DNA from: Pterobdella sp. o SKG-2022
Taxonomy: Eukaryota; Annelida; Clitellata; Hirudinida; Piscicolidae
Assembly (NCBI GenBank): GCA_964035795.1
Contig: OZ038320.1
Span: 5,921,895 to 5,985,894, forward strand
Direction: 5' to 3'
DNA: 64,000 bases
The notes under the pieces are model-generated. The model saw nothing but the letters and a program-made list of their open reading frames with translations. It was not told where the DNA came from and ran no database searches. The position numbers and the translations under genes were made by a program. Below, piece after piece: positions 1 through 30,455 of this stretch. Numbering within the stretch: position 1 is the stretch's first letter; every line of letters starts with the position of its first letter.

Positions 1-108
1 AAAACACACTGTGAAGCAGGTGCTAATTGTCGGCCCACGCAAGATCGAACCCAGTAACTTTCAGATAATTAGTCTAATGCTCAATCATTGAGCTATAGGG
101 GCCGACAT
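1..108 (-). mobile_element. tRNA-derived SINE
   Basis: Read on the minus strand, this starts with a tRNA-like cloverleaf sequence: A-box-like TAGCTCAATGATTGAGC, B-box GGGTTCGATC and a closing GTGGGCC. A tail ACAATTAGCACC...TTCACAGTGT follows. A second copy with the same non-tRNA tail lies at 44976-45082. The head most resembles an Ile(AAT)-type tRNA, but position 37 in the anticodon loop is T and the acceptor stem pairs poorly, so a SINE is more likely than a working tRNA gene. It is truncated by the window edge or runs past it. Confidence 0.65.
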
Positions 109-629
109 TATAATATACACTACGTCTTGCTGTTTGTCTTTAGCGCTTCTTATATTAAAATTCAAAATTAATTTTAAATTATTAAAGTTGTTGGTTTTTG
201 ATATTTTTTTATCTACTATCTTCTACTATTTTATCTTTGTAGAATGAAATAAACTCCCAAAAGTGTTTTCATTTAAATATTTTTACCTACTAATTATTTA
301 ATTTTTTTGTTCCCTTTTATTTGTTATTTATTATCCAATATTTCTATTTTTTGATTTCGTTTCATAACTCTTGTTTTATATTTGTTACTATGGCAATTGG
401 CAAAACTAAAAAAAAGTTTGAGAAAAAAAACTGTGAAAATTGTTGAGTTTTAGTGAACAAAATAAATTAAATTGCGTAGTATTAGAATTTTTGTTTTTTA
501 CTAATTATATATGTTGATTCCTAATATTTAATTAAAAAAGTGCGTAAAATGTTAACAACATGAATAAAAATTTGAAAGAAAAAATTTAAATCAATGATAG
601 AAATTTTATACATAAATTCTCCAAATTAC

Positions 630-3600
630 CATGGTAGAAACTGGAGTTTCTTTTTAAACAATCACTCCAAAGACTCCATTGAGAAAGAACATATCGCTCC
701 GAAGAACAATCTACACGGCAGGTTGTTACCAGTTCTGGGGTCTCCATTTTGTTGCATAAATGAGGCATAACCCAGGTTTTGTCTGTGCGTTTTTTTTTTG
801 TAGTTTAATTTTTTTTTCATTATAACTTCATTGAATTATTTTTCAATTTTAGCTTTTGTATAATCAATTTTTTTTATCTTTTTTGTATTGTTTTTTTTAT
901 CATTATAATTTTTTATTTATATCGTTTTCCAATTTTTTTGTCGTGTACTTTTTTTTCAGTTTTTATGATCAATTTTCGCTTTTTATTGCTTTTATCCTTT
1001 GGTTTTAAGTGGTTATGGGTATTTTTTTTATTCTTCACCTATTCATATCAACTTCTTTTATTTTTTTTTGATTATTTTTATTTAATAAGTTCTTCTTTTT
1101 TTTGCTTTTTTTTTTACTTTTTCAAATTCAAAATCAAACTCAAAACTTCTCATTTACCTAAAAAAATTCATTCTATACAAACAAAATTTAAATACTAAAT
1201 TTTTTTAAAAGAAAATCATCCACAATAGTACTTTCATTTAGATTCAAACACATAATTATTAACCTTTCTTCTCCACACACACCACAATTCTTTTCTTCGC
1301 CCCTAGACTCCCGCACTTTTTATCCTCAGATTCGCATTCACCCCAGTCACCCACATCCCATTGGTATCTGTTTGTGGGTATTATCATGAAAGAAATAATG
1401 TTGGGGATTCTATATGACAAATTCATTATTCGATTTTTTTTATTGTAATTAATTAGCGTTGTATAATGAGTGGTCGATTAATGATGGCGAATCTTTAATG
1501 GGAAATAAACTGAAACAATATTATCAGGAGTTTCTTATATAAGAATTCTACCATTAAAATTGAGTTCAGTAGAAGACCATGGCTCAATATTTAACCACAA
1601 TAATATAGATGGATGAGGGAAATTAATCGATAATTATCTATTTTGAAAATCTTCATAGTATCTTAATAAAATTCCATTTCAAATATCTTTTCTTTTGTAT
1701 TATAGATAAAAGCAGTTTTTTCATTTGTTTTCTACAATGTATAACAAATATTTAGTAGTAAACAATAACCATAAACCAACCCATTACACATTCTTCCATC
1801 GTACTCTCCAAATATTTTATCTGCTTCACCATTACTCCACCATTTATTTCTATCAATCATTTTCAAAATTTTATTTCTATTGGTTGAATTATTTTTGGTG
1901 TATAAATGTTCTTGCGTTTGAGTGGTTTTGCGTTCTTTGTCTTTTTGGCCTTTTTTCTTATAACATGCTTTTGTTTCAAGAGGCTTGGAAAACTGTGCGC
2001 AATAACTGAAAAATAAAATTTGTATTAATGCTTCATCATCATTTGAGTTTTTATTATTCATACTAGTATAGTTATCTTATATTTTTATTGTATGAGTTAT
2101 ATACTATTAGCTGAAACTGCATACTTGAGGAAAAGTACGTGTATAAAGGGTTATACAAGCATAAAAACATTCTTTTTTTTCTTTAAAAACCTTTTTTTTC
2201 TTTTTTTTTATTGTTAAAAACAATGAAAATAATAAATACAAATTAATTATCAATCAATAATCAAATAAAAAAAAAATGATAACAATAATAAATATTAAAT
2301 ACCAGTATCATCGCCAACCTTTTGTTCACTGTAGCTCCATCTCTGATAAAAACACATTCTACACTCCTGAGCTTTTCTCCGCTTGAACCTTCATTCAAAC
2401 CTATAATAAGGTCATTATTGATATTTATTTTTTGATCTTCATTAATATTCACATTCGTCTTTTTGTTAGTTTTCATACATTTTGTCCATAAACCCAGTTT
2501 GTATTTGTAGTTTTTGTTGATGAAACTGGGACTTTCGTCCATAAAATTTTTGTTCATGCTATTGGTTAAAACACTTTTTTGACCTTGATTTTTATTGGTT
2601 GCTTTTTTATCAAAAATTCTATAAAGAGAATTTTCATTATGACTGTAAAACTTTTTATTTTCTCTATTAATCTCAATAACAACATTTCCATAAATATTAT
2701 TAACTTCATCATTATCATTATTGTTTTTGTTGTTGATACGGTCGTTATTATTAATGTTGTTAACATTATCAGTAAAGAGTGGATTTATATTTGACGACCA
2801 AAAACACTTTTCATCTTGTTCATAGTTGCCATACAAAAGCAAAGGAATTTTGTAGGCTTCGACTTTGTTCTCTATCCTTCTATTGGCTGCTGTTATAATT
2901 TTTCTACTATTTTTATTTCTATTATTATTATTATTATTATTATTTTTATTTTTATTATTGTTTTTGTTGTTAAAGTTCTTCTTATTTTTATTTATACTGT
3001 CTGTTTTATTGTTTTTATCACTATTTATTCCAAATTTTGTGTTTTCAGATATATCTATATCTATTTTATTATCTATCATATTATGACTCTCATTCACTTC
3101 ATATCTATTTGTACCGAATAATTTTTTAGAATTTTTGTCTCCACCTTTCTCAGCCATGATATTCCCATGTTCTCTACTTTGACTTTTTTCCAGTTCAATG
3201 TTTGCCTTATCATCATTCAATGATCGTTCAGGTCTTTTATGTGTAATGGTCCTTCTATTTTTTTCTATAACTGTTTCTAATTGTTTTTCTTCAAATATAT
3301 GCCTATTTCTATTGTATTTTTTGTTATCATTCCTATTCTTATAATTTTTTTCAATATATTTATAATTGTAAGACTCTTTTCTTGATTCGATTTGATTATT
3401 ATTCCCATTCTCGTTGTATTTATACATGCAGATGCTATTCATAAGTTTGAAAGCACTGAATTCAATAGTGACCATGCCATCAAAAATAGTCTTAATATTG
3501 TTATTCATATTATTATAGTTATTATTTTTATTATTATAGTTATTATGCTTTTTATTATCACTATTTTCATAGTAGTTATTGTTACCGTTATTGATTTTAT

Positions 3601-6511
3601 TTACAAATTCAATTCTATATCCTTTATTGTCATTAATAGTTCCATATTTTGTATTGTTGTTTCTATCATTGTAATGCTTGAACTTTTCATCTTTTATTTC
3701 ATCCCTATTTTTCTTTCTACTCATGTTTTTACGCCCTATTCTTTTCTTTCCATCAAAACTCGCACCAACAGAATTAATATCTTTGTATTCATTTATCAAA
3801 TCTTCGGGTATTGTATTTTCATAATTTTCGAATTTTTTATTATCATCGTTTTTTTTAAATTCTGGAATACAAGTTTGGTATAGGGATGGTTTGTAAATGT
3901 TTTTACAATACCGGCTGTTTACTCTTTTGTATTTTTTGTCATTGGAAATTAAAATTTTATTTATTTTATTCTTGTTTCCATTGTTATTATAGGTTCTATT
4001 CTTTTCGTGATTTTTTCTTTTTTTTTCAAAGTTTAAAAAAACTTTAGTTTTATTATTATTTTTCTTATTAGAAGAAAAATAAAAATCATTATGAATATTT
4101 TCATTATTATTTGTATTGTTCTCATCACCATAATCGTAATCAGTAAAACAACTATCAACTTTTTCTACGCAAATTATTTTCTTTTTTTGCAAGAAAAACA
4201 TGCTTATAGCTTTCAAAATTTTTTTTTCTCTATTTTTAACAAAACTTTTAAAAAAATTGCTAGCCAATATTGCATTTTTCACATATTTATTCTCATTATT
4301 GTCATTAAAATTGATTCTATTTTTATTATTTAAATTGATATCATTTTTTTTATTATACAATGTGTACTCCTTTCTCCATGTGATCACTTGATAGGCTAGA
4401 AGGCATTTTGAATACTTTACTATCAACCATTCATACAAATTATTATTATTATTTCCATGATTATTATTTTTATTATTTTTATTACTAATAGCACTACCAT
4501 CATTATTTTTATTATTATTCCCTTCATTCCTAGCATTATTACCTTCCATATTCATTTCAAAATTATTCTCATCAAATGTCTTGTCAGGTATATCCATTTT
4601 TTCATTTTTTTCGGCATTTTTTATCTCAACTTCTCTTTTGACAAAACTTTTTTTGTTTGATCCATTGTTTGAACCAGTATTTATGTTATGAGGATAATTA
4701 AGTTTCGTTTTATTAAGCTTATTTTTATTCTTGTTATTATTCATATTATTATTTATGTTATTATCAGTCTTGTTTTTATTATTGTTAATATTATTCTTAT
4801 TATCATTATTATTGTTACTGTTATAACCATTATTAGTGTTTTTAGGGATTTGAGTATTAGTCAGATCATTAATAACATACGTTTTATTGTTTGTTTTATT
4901 GTTTTTATTATTATTCTTATTGTTATTCTTTTTGATCGTTTTTTCATTTTTATCATTATTATTATTATTATTATTATTATGATTGTTATTATTATTATTA
5001 TTATAACTATCATTTTTCTTATTATTATTTTTATCACTATTAATATTATTATTGTTTTTATTATTTCTGATGGCGATTTCTTTGTTAATCTTCCGATATT
5101 TGTTTCTAACTTTATCAGTTGCGTTGTTTCCAGGGTTTTTGGTATCGTTTCTTCCTTCAATGTTACTGTTGTGTTTTTTGTTGAAACTACTCAAATTAAT
5201 TATTGCGTTCCAAATGTTGTTGTTAACTTTATTTTTATTTTTGTCGTTTTTATTGTTGTTTTTTCTGTCATTTTTTTTATTTCTGATATTATTTTTGTTT
5301 TCATCTCCCCAATTAACCTTATTACTATTTTTCTTCGTTTTTTTATTGTTTTGGTTAATATTATTTTTATTATTTTTATTTTTATTATTATTTTGCCTAT
5401 ATAGAAACATTGATTTTACTAAATTATGTGAAAGAAGGATTTTGCGCTCTAATGTATGAACTTTTTTTAGATTATTGTTTTTGTTGTTTTCTATTAAAAG
5501 TTTATTGTTATTCTTATTATTCTTCTTTGAAATATTATTTTCATTATTATTTAATAGTTTAACTGTATGCTTGTGAGGTTCTTTCATTTTATTATTATTA
5601 TTATTATTATTATTTTTGTTTTCAGTATATTTTTCTTTATTAATTTTTTTATTACTATTATTATCCACATTTTTTTCGATTTCACTCAGATACACGAATT
5701 TACTTTTAATCAGTGTCGTTTTGAATTTTTCTTTTTCATTTTTTTTCTTTTTTCTTTTTTCTCCAAATATTTTTTTTATACCATTTTTATTGAAGTATTT
5801 ATTGAAATCATTATTATCATTAAAAGTGTTATTGTTCTTATCATTGGTATTAGCATAGTTGCCAACCTTTATCTCATCATTAATAGAAAATTCACTGCTA
5901 TTTTGATATTGGTTGTTATTTTTATCATTTCTATTATAGTTCAAATTTCCATTTTTGCCTTCTTTCTTCATGTTTTGAGCGCAAATGAGACCTGTTGAAG
6001 AAAGGTTTAAGCCCCCAATATCAACAATGAAAACCAAACATTTTCATCGACTTGGTAACACAAAGTTTCTTTGTGAGTCATAAAAACACAACTAAGTTTT
6101 TTGTAACTTCCATTATCAAGCGATGCATTTAAACTAATTAGTTTGGTGCGGGACTTACGAAAAGCTTTGTGTTGTTAAGTTGATAAGAGTGTTTGGTTTG
6201 AATTGATTCCGTATTAGGTTGATTTAGTTATTAAAAACAAATTTATGAAACACAACCACAAAGTATTAGTTATACAAAACGCTAAACTTTTCTCTAGTCG
6301 AAATCACTTTATGAAGTATGCAAACTAAAACGTATTCTTGGGATAAAAAAATAATAATAAAATTTAAAAAAATAATAATAATAATGAGTAATAATAATAA
6401 TAAATAATAATAATAATAAATAATAATAATAATAAAATTAGAAAAACCTTCATTGTCTCACTAACCATTGAGAATAAGGAAAACAATAAGGCTAGCAGCG
6501 GTCACTCCCAT
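630..6511 (-). CDS. THSD7-like thrombospondin type-1 repeat protein, 5' part, partial at window edge
   Basis: Probably a secreted or single-pass membrane protein built from thrombospondin type-1 repeats (TSRs). Exons (minus): 6466-6511, 2319-5991, 1965-2005, 1264-1367 and 630-782. Phases join cleanly at 6466/5991, 2319/2005 and 1264/782. The join 1965/1367 does not, so at least one exon is missing there. Exon 1 encodes a hydrophobic start (MGVTAASLIVFLILNG) that continues into LICAQ, a signal peptide. The 3,673-nt exon 2 is open throughout and extremely Asn-rich. TSR pieces lie in it in order: LYEWLIVKYSKC near residue 535, KKIICVEKVDS near 624, SRYCKNIYKPSLYQTC near 709, EFSAF near 860, YKYKLGLWTKC near 1180 and LRSVECVFIRDG near 1227. 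Later exons give FSKPLETKAC, YQWDVGDWGEC, RIVVCV, TPELVTTCRVDC and LSQWSLWSDC. The order matches the N-terminal TSRs of THSD7A/B as I remember them. Several Trp and Cys positions are lost inside exon 2. The 3' end lies beyond position 1. TSR identity is strong; THSD7 orthology is inference. Confidence 0.75.
2319..5991 (-). repeat. Asn-rich low-complexity coding tract inside one exon
   Basis: This exon encodes about 1,224 residues, dominated by Asn and Lys runs from (AAT)n and (AAC)n codons. On the plus strand it reads as ATT/GTT microsatellite. Interruptions are frequent and remain in frame, and no stop occurs over 3.67 kb in roughly 75% AT DNA, so this is maintained coding sequence rather than a pure microsatellite. 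The Ile/Val-rich frames on the opposite strand are shadows. The acceptor is CAACAG before 5991 and the donor is gttggc after 2319. Confidence 0.8.
6031..6205. mobile_element. MITE-like inverted-repeat element in intron 1 of the THSD7-like gene
   Basis: The ends are imperfect inverted repeats of about 50 nt, both beginning AAACCAAACA when read inward and both containing ACACAAAG. The right arm carries CAAAGCTTTTCGTAAG, which is also the core of the 65-bp arms at 36220-36401. No open reading frame is present. The size and structure suggest a non-autonomous DNA transposon. Confidence 0.55.
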
Positions 6512-6655
6512 TTTGCGAAAGCTAACTAGCTATTATTCTTCTTATTATTATTATTATTGTTGTTTTTGTTGTTATTGTTGTTGTTGTTATTGTTATTGTT
6601 GTTGTTGTTGTTGTTGTTATTGTTATTGTTTTTATTTTTCTTGTATTTTTTTCAT
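6340..6655. repeat. AAT microsatellite and TTG/TTA microsatellite around the signal-peptide exon
   Basis: Positions 6348-6436 are interrupted (AAT)n. Positions 6535-6645 are a mixture of TTA and TTG triplets. They flank the signal-peptide exon at 6466-6511. Confidence 0.8.
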
Positions 6656-8693
6656 AACTTTTATTTGATGTTTGTGTTTAGTGTTTTAATACAAAATTAA
6701 TTTTTATTAATTACAAATAAATAGATTATAAACCTTTTTATTGATACTCTAAAAACTACTAATGGAATAAACTATATATGAACCATGTGAATAAATCCGC
6801 AAAACCAAATGATCAAACTGAGTACAAGTTAATAGCAATTCAAGACCTATTTGACTTACGTAAACCTCCCTCAGCGTCTTTCCAGTTTATATATTGTGCT
6901 CATGTATGTTACGGAAAACTGTATAATTAGGCATTATACATATTTCCTAAACATTTTCTGGAGTTTATATATAAACGCTTCCAATGTGGAGGCGTTTAGT
7001 ATTGTGCTTCAAAGATTAGAAAATTTTCAGTTTATTTTTAGGCCTTAGTTTCAAAAACTTCTCTTATTGGTGCTTTATAAATAGACTATACTAATATATA
7101 TGAAAGGTGATATATTATAAAAGTTAATGCATAAGAATTTTTCAAAAGCCACATAAGATGAGTAGTATTTCAGAACTCTAGCTAGTTCATAAGACATTAG
7201 CTATAGTATTTACAATTTATTGTGTTTTATATGAAAGAAATTTTTTTATATAAAAATAGGCATATATATACATATAAATAAAAGTATTTGAAAAAAATAG
7301 TGATAGATAAATGTTTTTGAATACCTTAATTATTAACGTCTAGGTGAGCTCTGATGGAAGATTCAAGAAATAACATGCAATGTATACTATCTGCAATTAA
7401 AACACTACTAAACGCTGTTTCAATATTGTTGACAAAGCAAGACATTGTTTACAGTGCTATTTGTACTGCCAATAAAGCAAACTTTAGTGTAACTTCAGTA
7501 CGTTTATTGCCTTGTACTCATATTCCTATTGCATGCATTGATGATTTGTCATCATTTTATTTATAGGTAGAAACTTATCACACTATTTCTTTCAAACTCA
7601 TTTCATGTTGATATTTATTAACTTTATAAGGAAACAGTTTGAAAAACCATTTGTTCAAAATCAAGCTAGTTGTATGTTGACCTGAGTTTTAACTGATTCA
7701 ATTGATTATTTAATTAATCCCACTAATGAGTATGTCACAAATTTATTAATGCAATAATTTGAATCAACATATTTTTCATTCACCGTGGGAATTCAGAACA
7801 GAAGAGGATATAAATGCCTTAATGACTGGGGCTAGTCAACTTTTATGAATAAATTTCCCTACAATAGCTGACAAATCCACACTATATGCACACCTATAAA
7901 ATACAACTAATTAATATGTAATAAAGTTTTAATTATTAGATGGTTTTCAATAAATAGTTAAATATTAGTCATCAGATTAGTGAATATTTATAATAAATAA
8001 AATACGGTTGTTTTCATACGGTTGACTGGTAGTTTATAAATGATGAGGTTCGGTTGGGGTAATTGGTATGTTTTACAGGGCGATACTGATGTTGAATAAA
8101 GTTATTTATAGAATTAGAAACTAGTTTCATAGAAACCTTGTATTTTTTTTTGAACTTGGGTTTTGTGCAAATAAAAAACTTATGAGAATTTCTTTTTCAA
8201 AAACCGTTTGTTAAAAAAAATTAATGAAATTTTTGCTAAGTAAAATTTTACCTCAGTTCATAAAATCCCACTTAAAAACTATAATCGAAATTTTCAATCG
8301 TTAATAAGCTATTCTGAAAGTTGTTTCAAAAACACTTTTTCAAGTAATTAGCCATTAACATACAAAACAAGTTGAAAACATTTTAGATAATTAATAAAAA
8401 CTCTCTTGAACGATCATCTCAAATTTGTAAAAAACATAGGTCAGATGTTTATAAAACTAAAATTATCAAAAATTTTATTGCTTCAATGTATTAAACTCCT
8501 AACTTTTGACGTATCATTCATTACAGCTACAATAAATCATTCTATAGAAAATTTTTCAAGCGATATTCATTATATAACTTGTAATAACATTACTTTTATT
8601 ATTGAATTTTTCAGACTTGAAGTGTTATAAATCAAAAATATATGTTTTAAAAATAAGTTATTTCTCTCTGATTATATTTTCAACTTTTTGGTG

Positions 8694-8965
8694 TATAAAG
8701 AGTAGCGCTTTGTGAACATAGTCTGCTACTGAAACCCCAACTTATGGAGACTAATTGAAAATTCCCACACATGCATATAATTAAAACAATTTTGAATGAA
8801 ATAATCATCTTCAGGTATTTATAATTCACTGGGTTGTTCATGTAGGGTCTAGCACCAACTTTGTTCTGTATATTCATATAATTAAATAAGAAAGTCGACC
8901 ATTCGATCAACCCTATCAGGGGTTTTGGTCGCACAGTTGATTGGTTTCACAGGGCGCTACTTCAT
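8694..8965. mobile_element. Two facing fragments of one short repeat family
   Basis: Plus strand 8700-8755 has GTAGCGCTTTGTGAA followed by an ACTGAAACCCC-like segment. Minus strand 8965-8886 has GTAGCGCCCTGTGAAACC, then CCAAAACCCCTGA and GATCGAATGGTCGAC. A third copy occurs at 47622-47690 (plus), and the last motif alone recurs at 36834-36848 (minus). This is probably an unclassified SINE. Confidence 0.5.
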
Positions 8966-9350
8966 GTGGTCCAAGCATATAAGCAATACTCAAAACATTT
9001 ATAAACATTTTTAAGTATACAGCGATAAATAGATACATACCCATAAATATGTCTAGAAATAAAAACATAAATATAAATACTGAAATAAACAAAAATATGT
9101 ACAAGCAGACAAGCACACACACACAACCATATAAACTCACAAAAACACCTACCTTTGATTTATAATACCCAATAAACATCAGACAACTGCCACATAGTGC
9201 CGATGAGATTTCAATTGTACCTTTGTGCCATTTCATTGAAAACTCCATCAATTTTATCAATCATTTGTGTTAATTTATTCTTTTTTACTTCATTCATTTC
9301 CATTTGTAATTAATTAATTACTATTTTTGTTCTTTATTAATAATCTCCTT

Positions 9351-9403
9351 AACATTATCAAGTACGTTGAAATTCAAAGATTTTTAACGTACTTGATAAT
9401 GTT
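9351..9403. repeat. Perfect 18-bp inverted repeat
   Basis: Arms 9351-9368 and 9386-9403 (AACATTATCAAGTACGTT and its complement) are separated by 17 nt. There is no T-rich terminator and no gene boundary nearby. Confidence 0.85.
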
Positions 9404-10760
9404 ACTTTGTTAACGGATAGCTTTGTACTTAATAAAATTACTTTTATACTTAATTAATTAATTAATTTTTTTCATTAATTAATTATTTTCTAATCTATCG
9501 ATTACTCAATTTTATTTCCAATATTATGTTGAGTTCTTATTTTTGATTATTTATAAATATTTCTGTAGATTTACTCATATAACTACTAGGCATGAAAGTA
9601 AATATGAGGCTATTCGAAAATAATAAAAACAAAAAGAATTGAAATTAAAATGATCAACATGCAAACCTTCAGGGTTTAAATATAATAAACAGTTTCCAAA
9701 AGTTCATTAAAAAGCTTTTCGATTTCTTAGATAATCCTCATAAGATAGTCCAGTCGGTACCTGTTGATGAATTTCTAAGAAGTCTTAAAGCTTTGTAAGG
9801 AACTTTTCTATCATACTTGGCCACTAAAATAATAATGATAAAATCTAAACATCGATTTTTATGGATTGTCATAATGGCAAATTTTAATACCATTTTTTCT
9901 TCTCTTTTTTTAATATTTGAACAAATAAGACTTGATTATCTATCGAATCTCTTTTAATCCATTTTCACTTCCAATATTTATTTAAATTACGCATACTTCA
10001 TTGAATTATCACCGACAGAATGAAGTTTATATACATGTTTTTTGTATAAAATGAAATGTAATTTATATATGTATTAATAAGTAGATAGAATTGAAAAATT
10101 TATTAAAAAACTTAGTATGCCCAAATATAAAATTTTTAGTTACATATTAGCAATCAACAAAAGGCATACTATATATCAATCTATTCTCTACCAATATATA
10201 TCCAACAGATAAAGCTTAATACACTCACTCACATTCTTATCTATGAGAACTCACAAAATTTTTTCACCTGCTTGAAATCTTTAATGAACACAAAAAAAAA
10301 TGAATAGATATATAAGAATATAAGCACAAAACAGCACAGAATAGTGGTGAGACATAAGAAAAGTATGGTAAAAACCTATATGAATGTGAGACAGTGTATA
10401 GTAATTAGAGAGATTTGTTAATAACATAAATATGCAGTCTTGGACAGGGATAGTGAGAAAATATGAGTACTTTTATATATACATGGTAAAGTATGTATAT
10501 TATCCTATAGATATATGGTATATTTATATTAAATTTTTATGAAAGTGACAATGGCTATACTGACATATGTTTCACTATTGGAAATATATTTTTGTAGCTT
10601 ATAATGTCAGTTATATAGAATTAATTTTATTTTCAGTTATTTTATAATTTAAACATTCCCATGTAGAAATTTTTATCTGTTTTTGTTGTTATATAAATAC
10701 TTTTTAATATTTATATATATTGAGATCTAGTGAAGTTTTATATATACTTATATTTATATA

Positions 10761-10803
10761 GGTGTGTGTCACAACCGTGGCTAGCTTAAAACGTTTGGCA
10801 AAG
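10761..10803 (+). other. Possible 5' non-coding exon of EPS8
   Basis: A GC-richer stretch ends in a strong donor, GGCAAAG|gtaagt, 430 nt upstream of the first confirmed EPS8 coding exon, whose acceptor is at 11229-11230. Its start cannot be defined. If it joins 11231, the first in-frame ATG is at 11247. Confidence 0.35.
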
Positions 10804-11230
10804 GTAAGTTCTGAGGTTTATTTTAGGCTTTTTTGTTCATATTCCGTTGAGTTTTTAGAAAGTTGAGGCATATTTTGAGGTTTGAAAGAAGATTTATTTA
10901 AGTTTATGTTATTGTAGTTTAAAACTTTGAAAAAAGTTAGATGAAGTTAGGTAAATAGTTATTATTGAAAAATAAGTATAAAAAGAATCTAATAAAAAAA
11001 CCAAAAAAAGTTACTAAAAGTTGTTAGATGATTGAATAGAAATAATCATCGGAATCAATTCACGTTTAAATACATATAAAAAAAAGGATCTAAAGTTCAA
11101 ACAGAAAAGCTTGGTAGAAACATACATAATACAAAATAATCAGTTGAAATCAACTTAAAAAGTCTGAATAAAAATTTATATACAAAAAAAAAGGTAGATT
11201 GAGACAAAAAAAAATAATTTAAACTTACAG

Positions 11231-30455
<19,225 letters not shown>

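Larger units (their letters stand above)
6656..10760. other. Spacer between the THSD7-like gene and EPS8
   Basis: I see no gene I can support here. The stretch is AT-rich and holds SINE fragments (8694-8965), a perfect hairpin (9351-9403) and short ATTA runs. Small open frames near 6851, 7354, 8406 and 8916 show no coding character. Confidence 0.6.

Noticed and set aside
2579..5998. Long Ile/Val/Phe-rich plus-strand frames (for example 4688-5404 and 3392-3883)
   Set aside because: They are complements of AAT/AAC codons of the minus-strand Asn-rich exon, with no codon character of their own.
8916..9260. 114-codon minus-strand frame rich in hydrophobic residues
   Set aside because: It reads through GT-rich simple sequence and a SINE fragment; hydrophobicity reflects composition.
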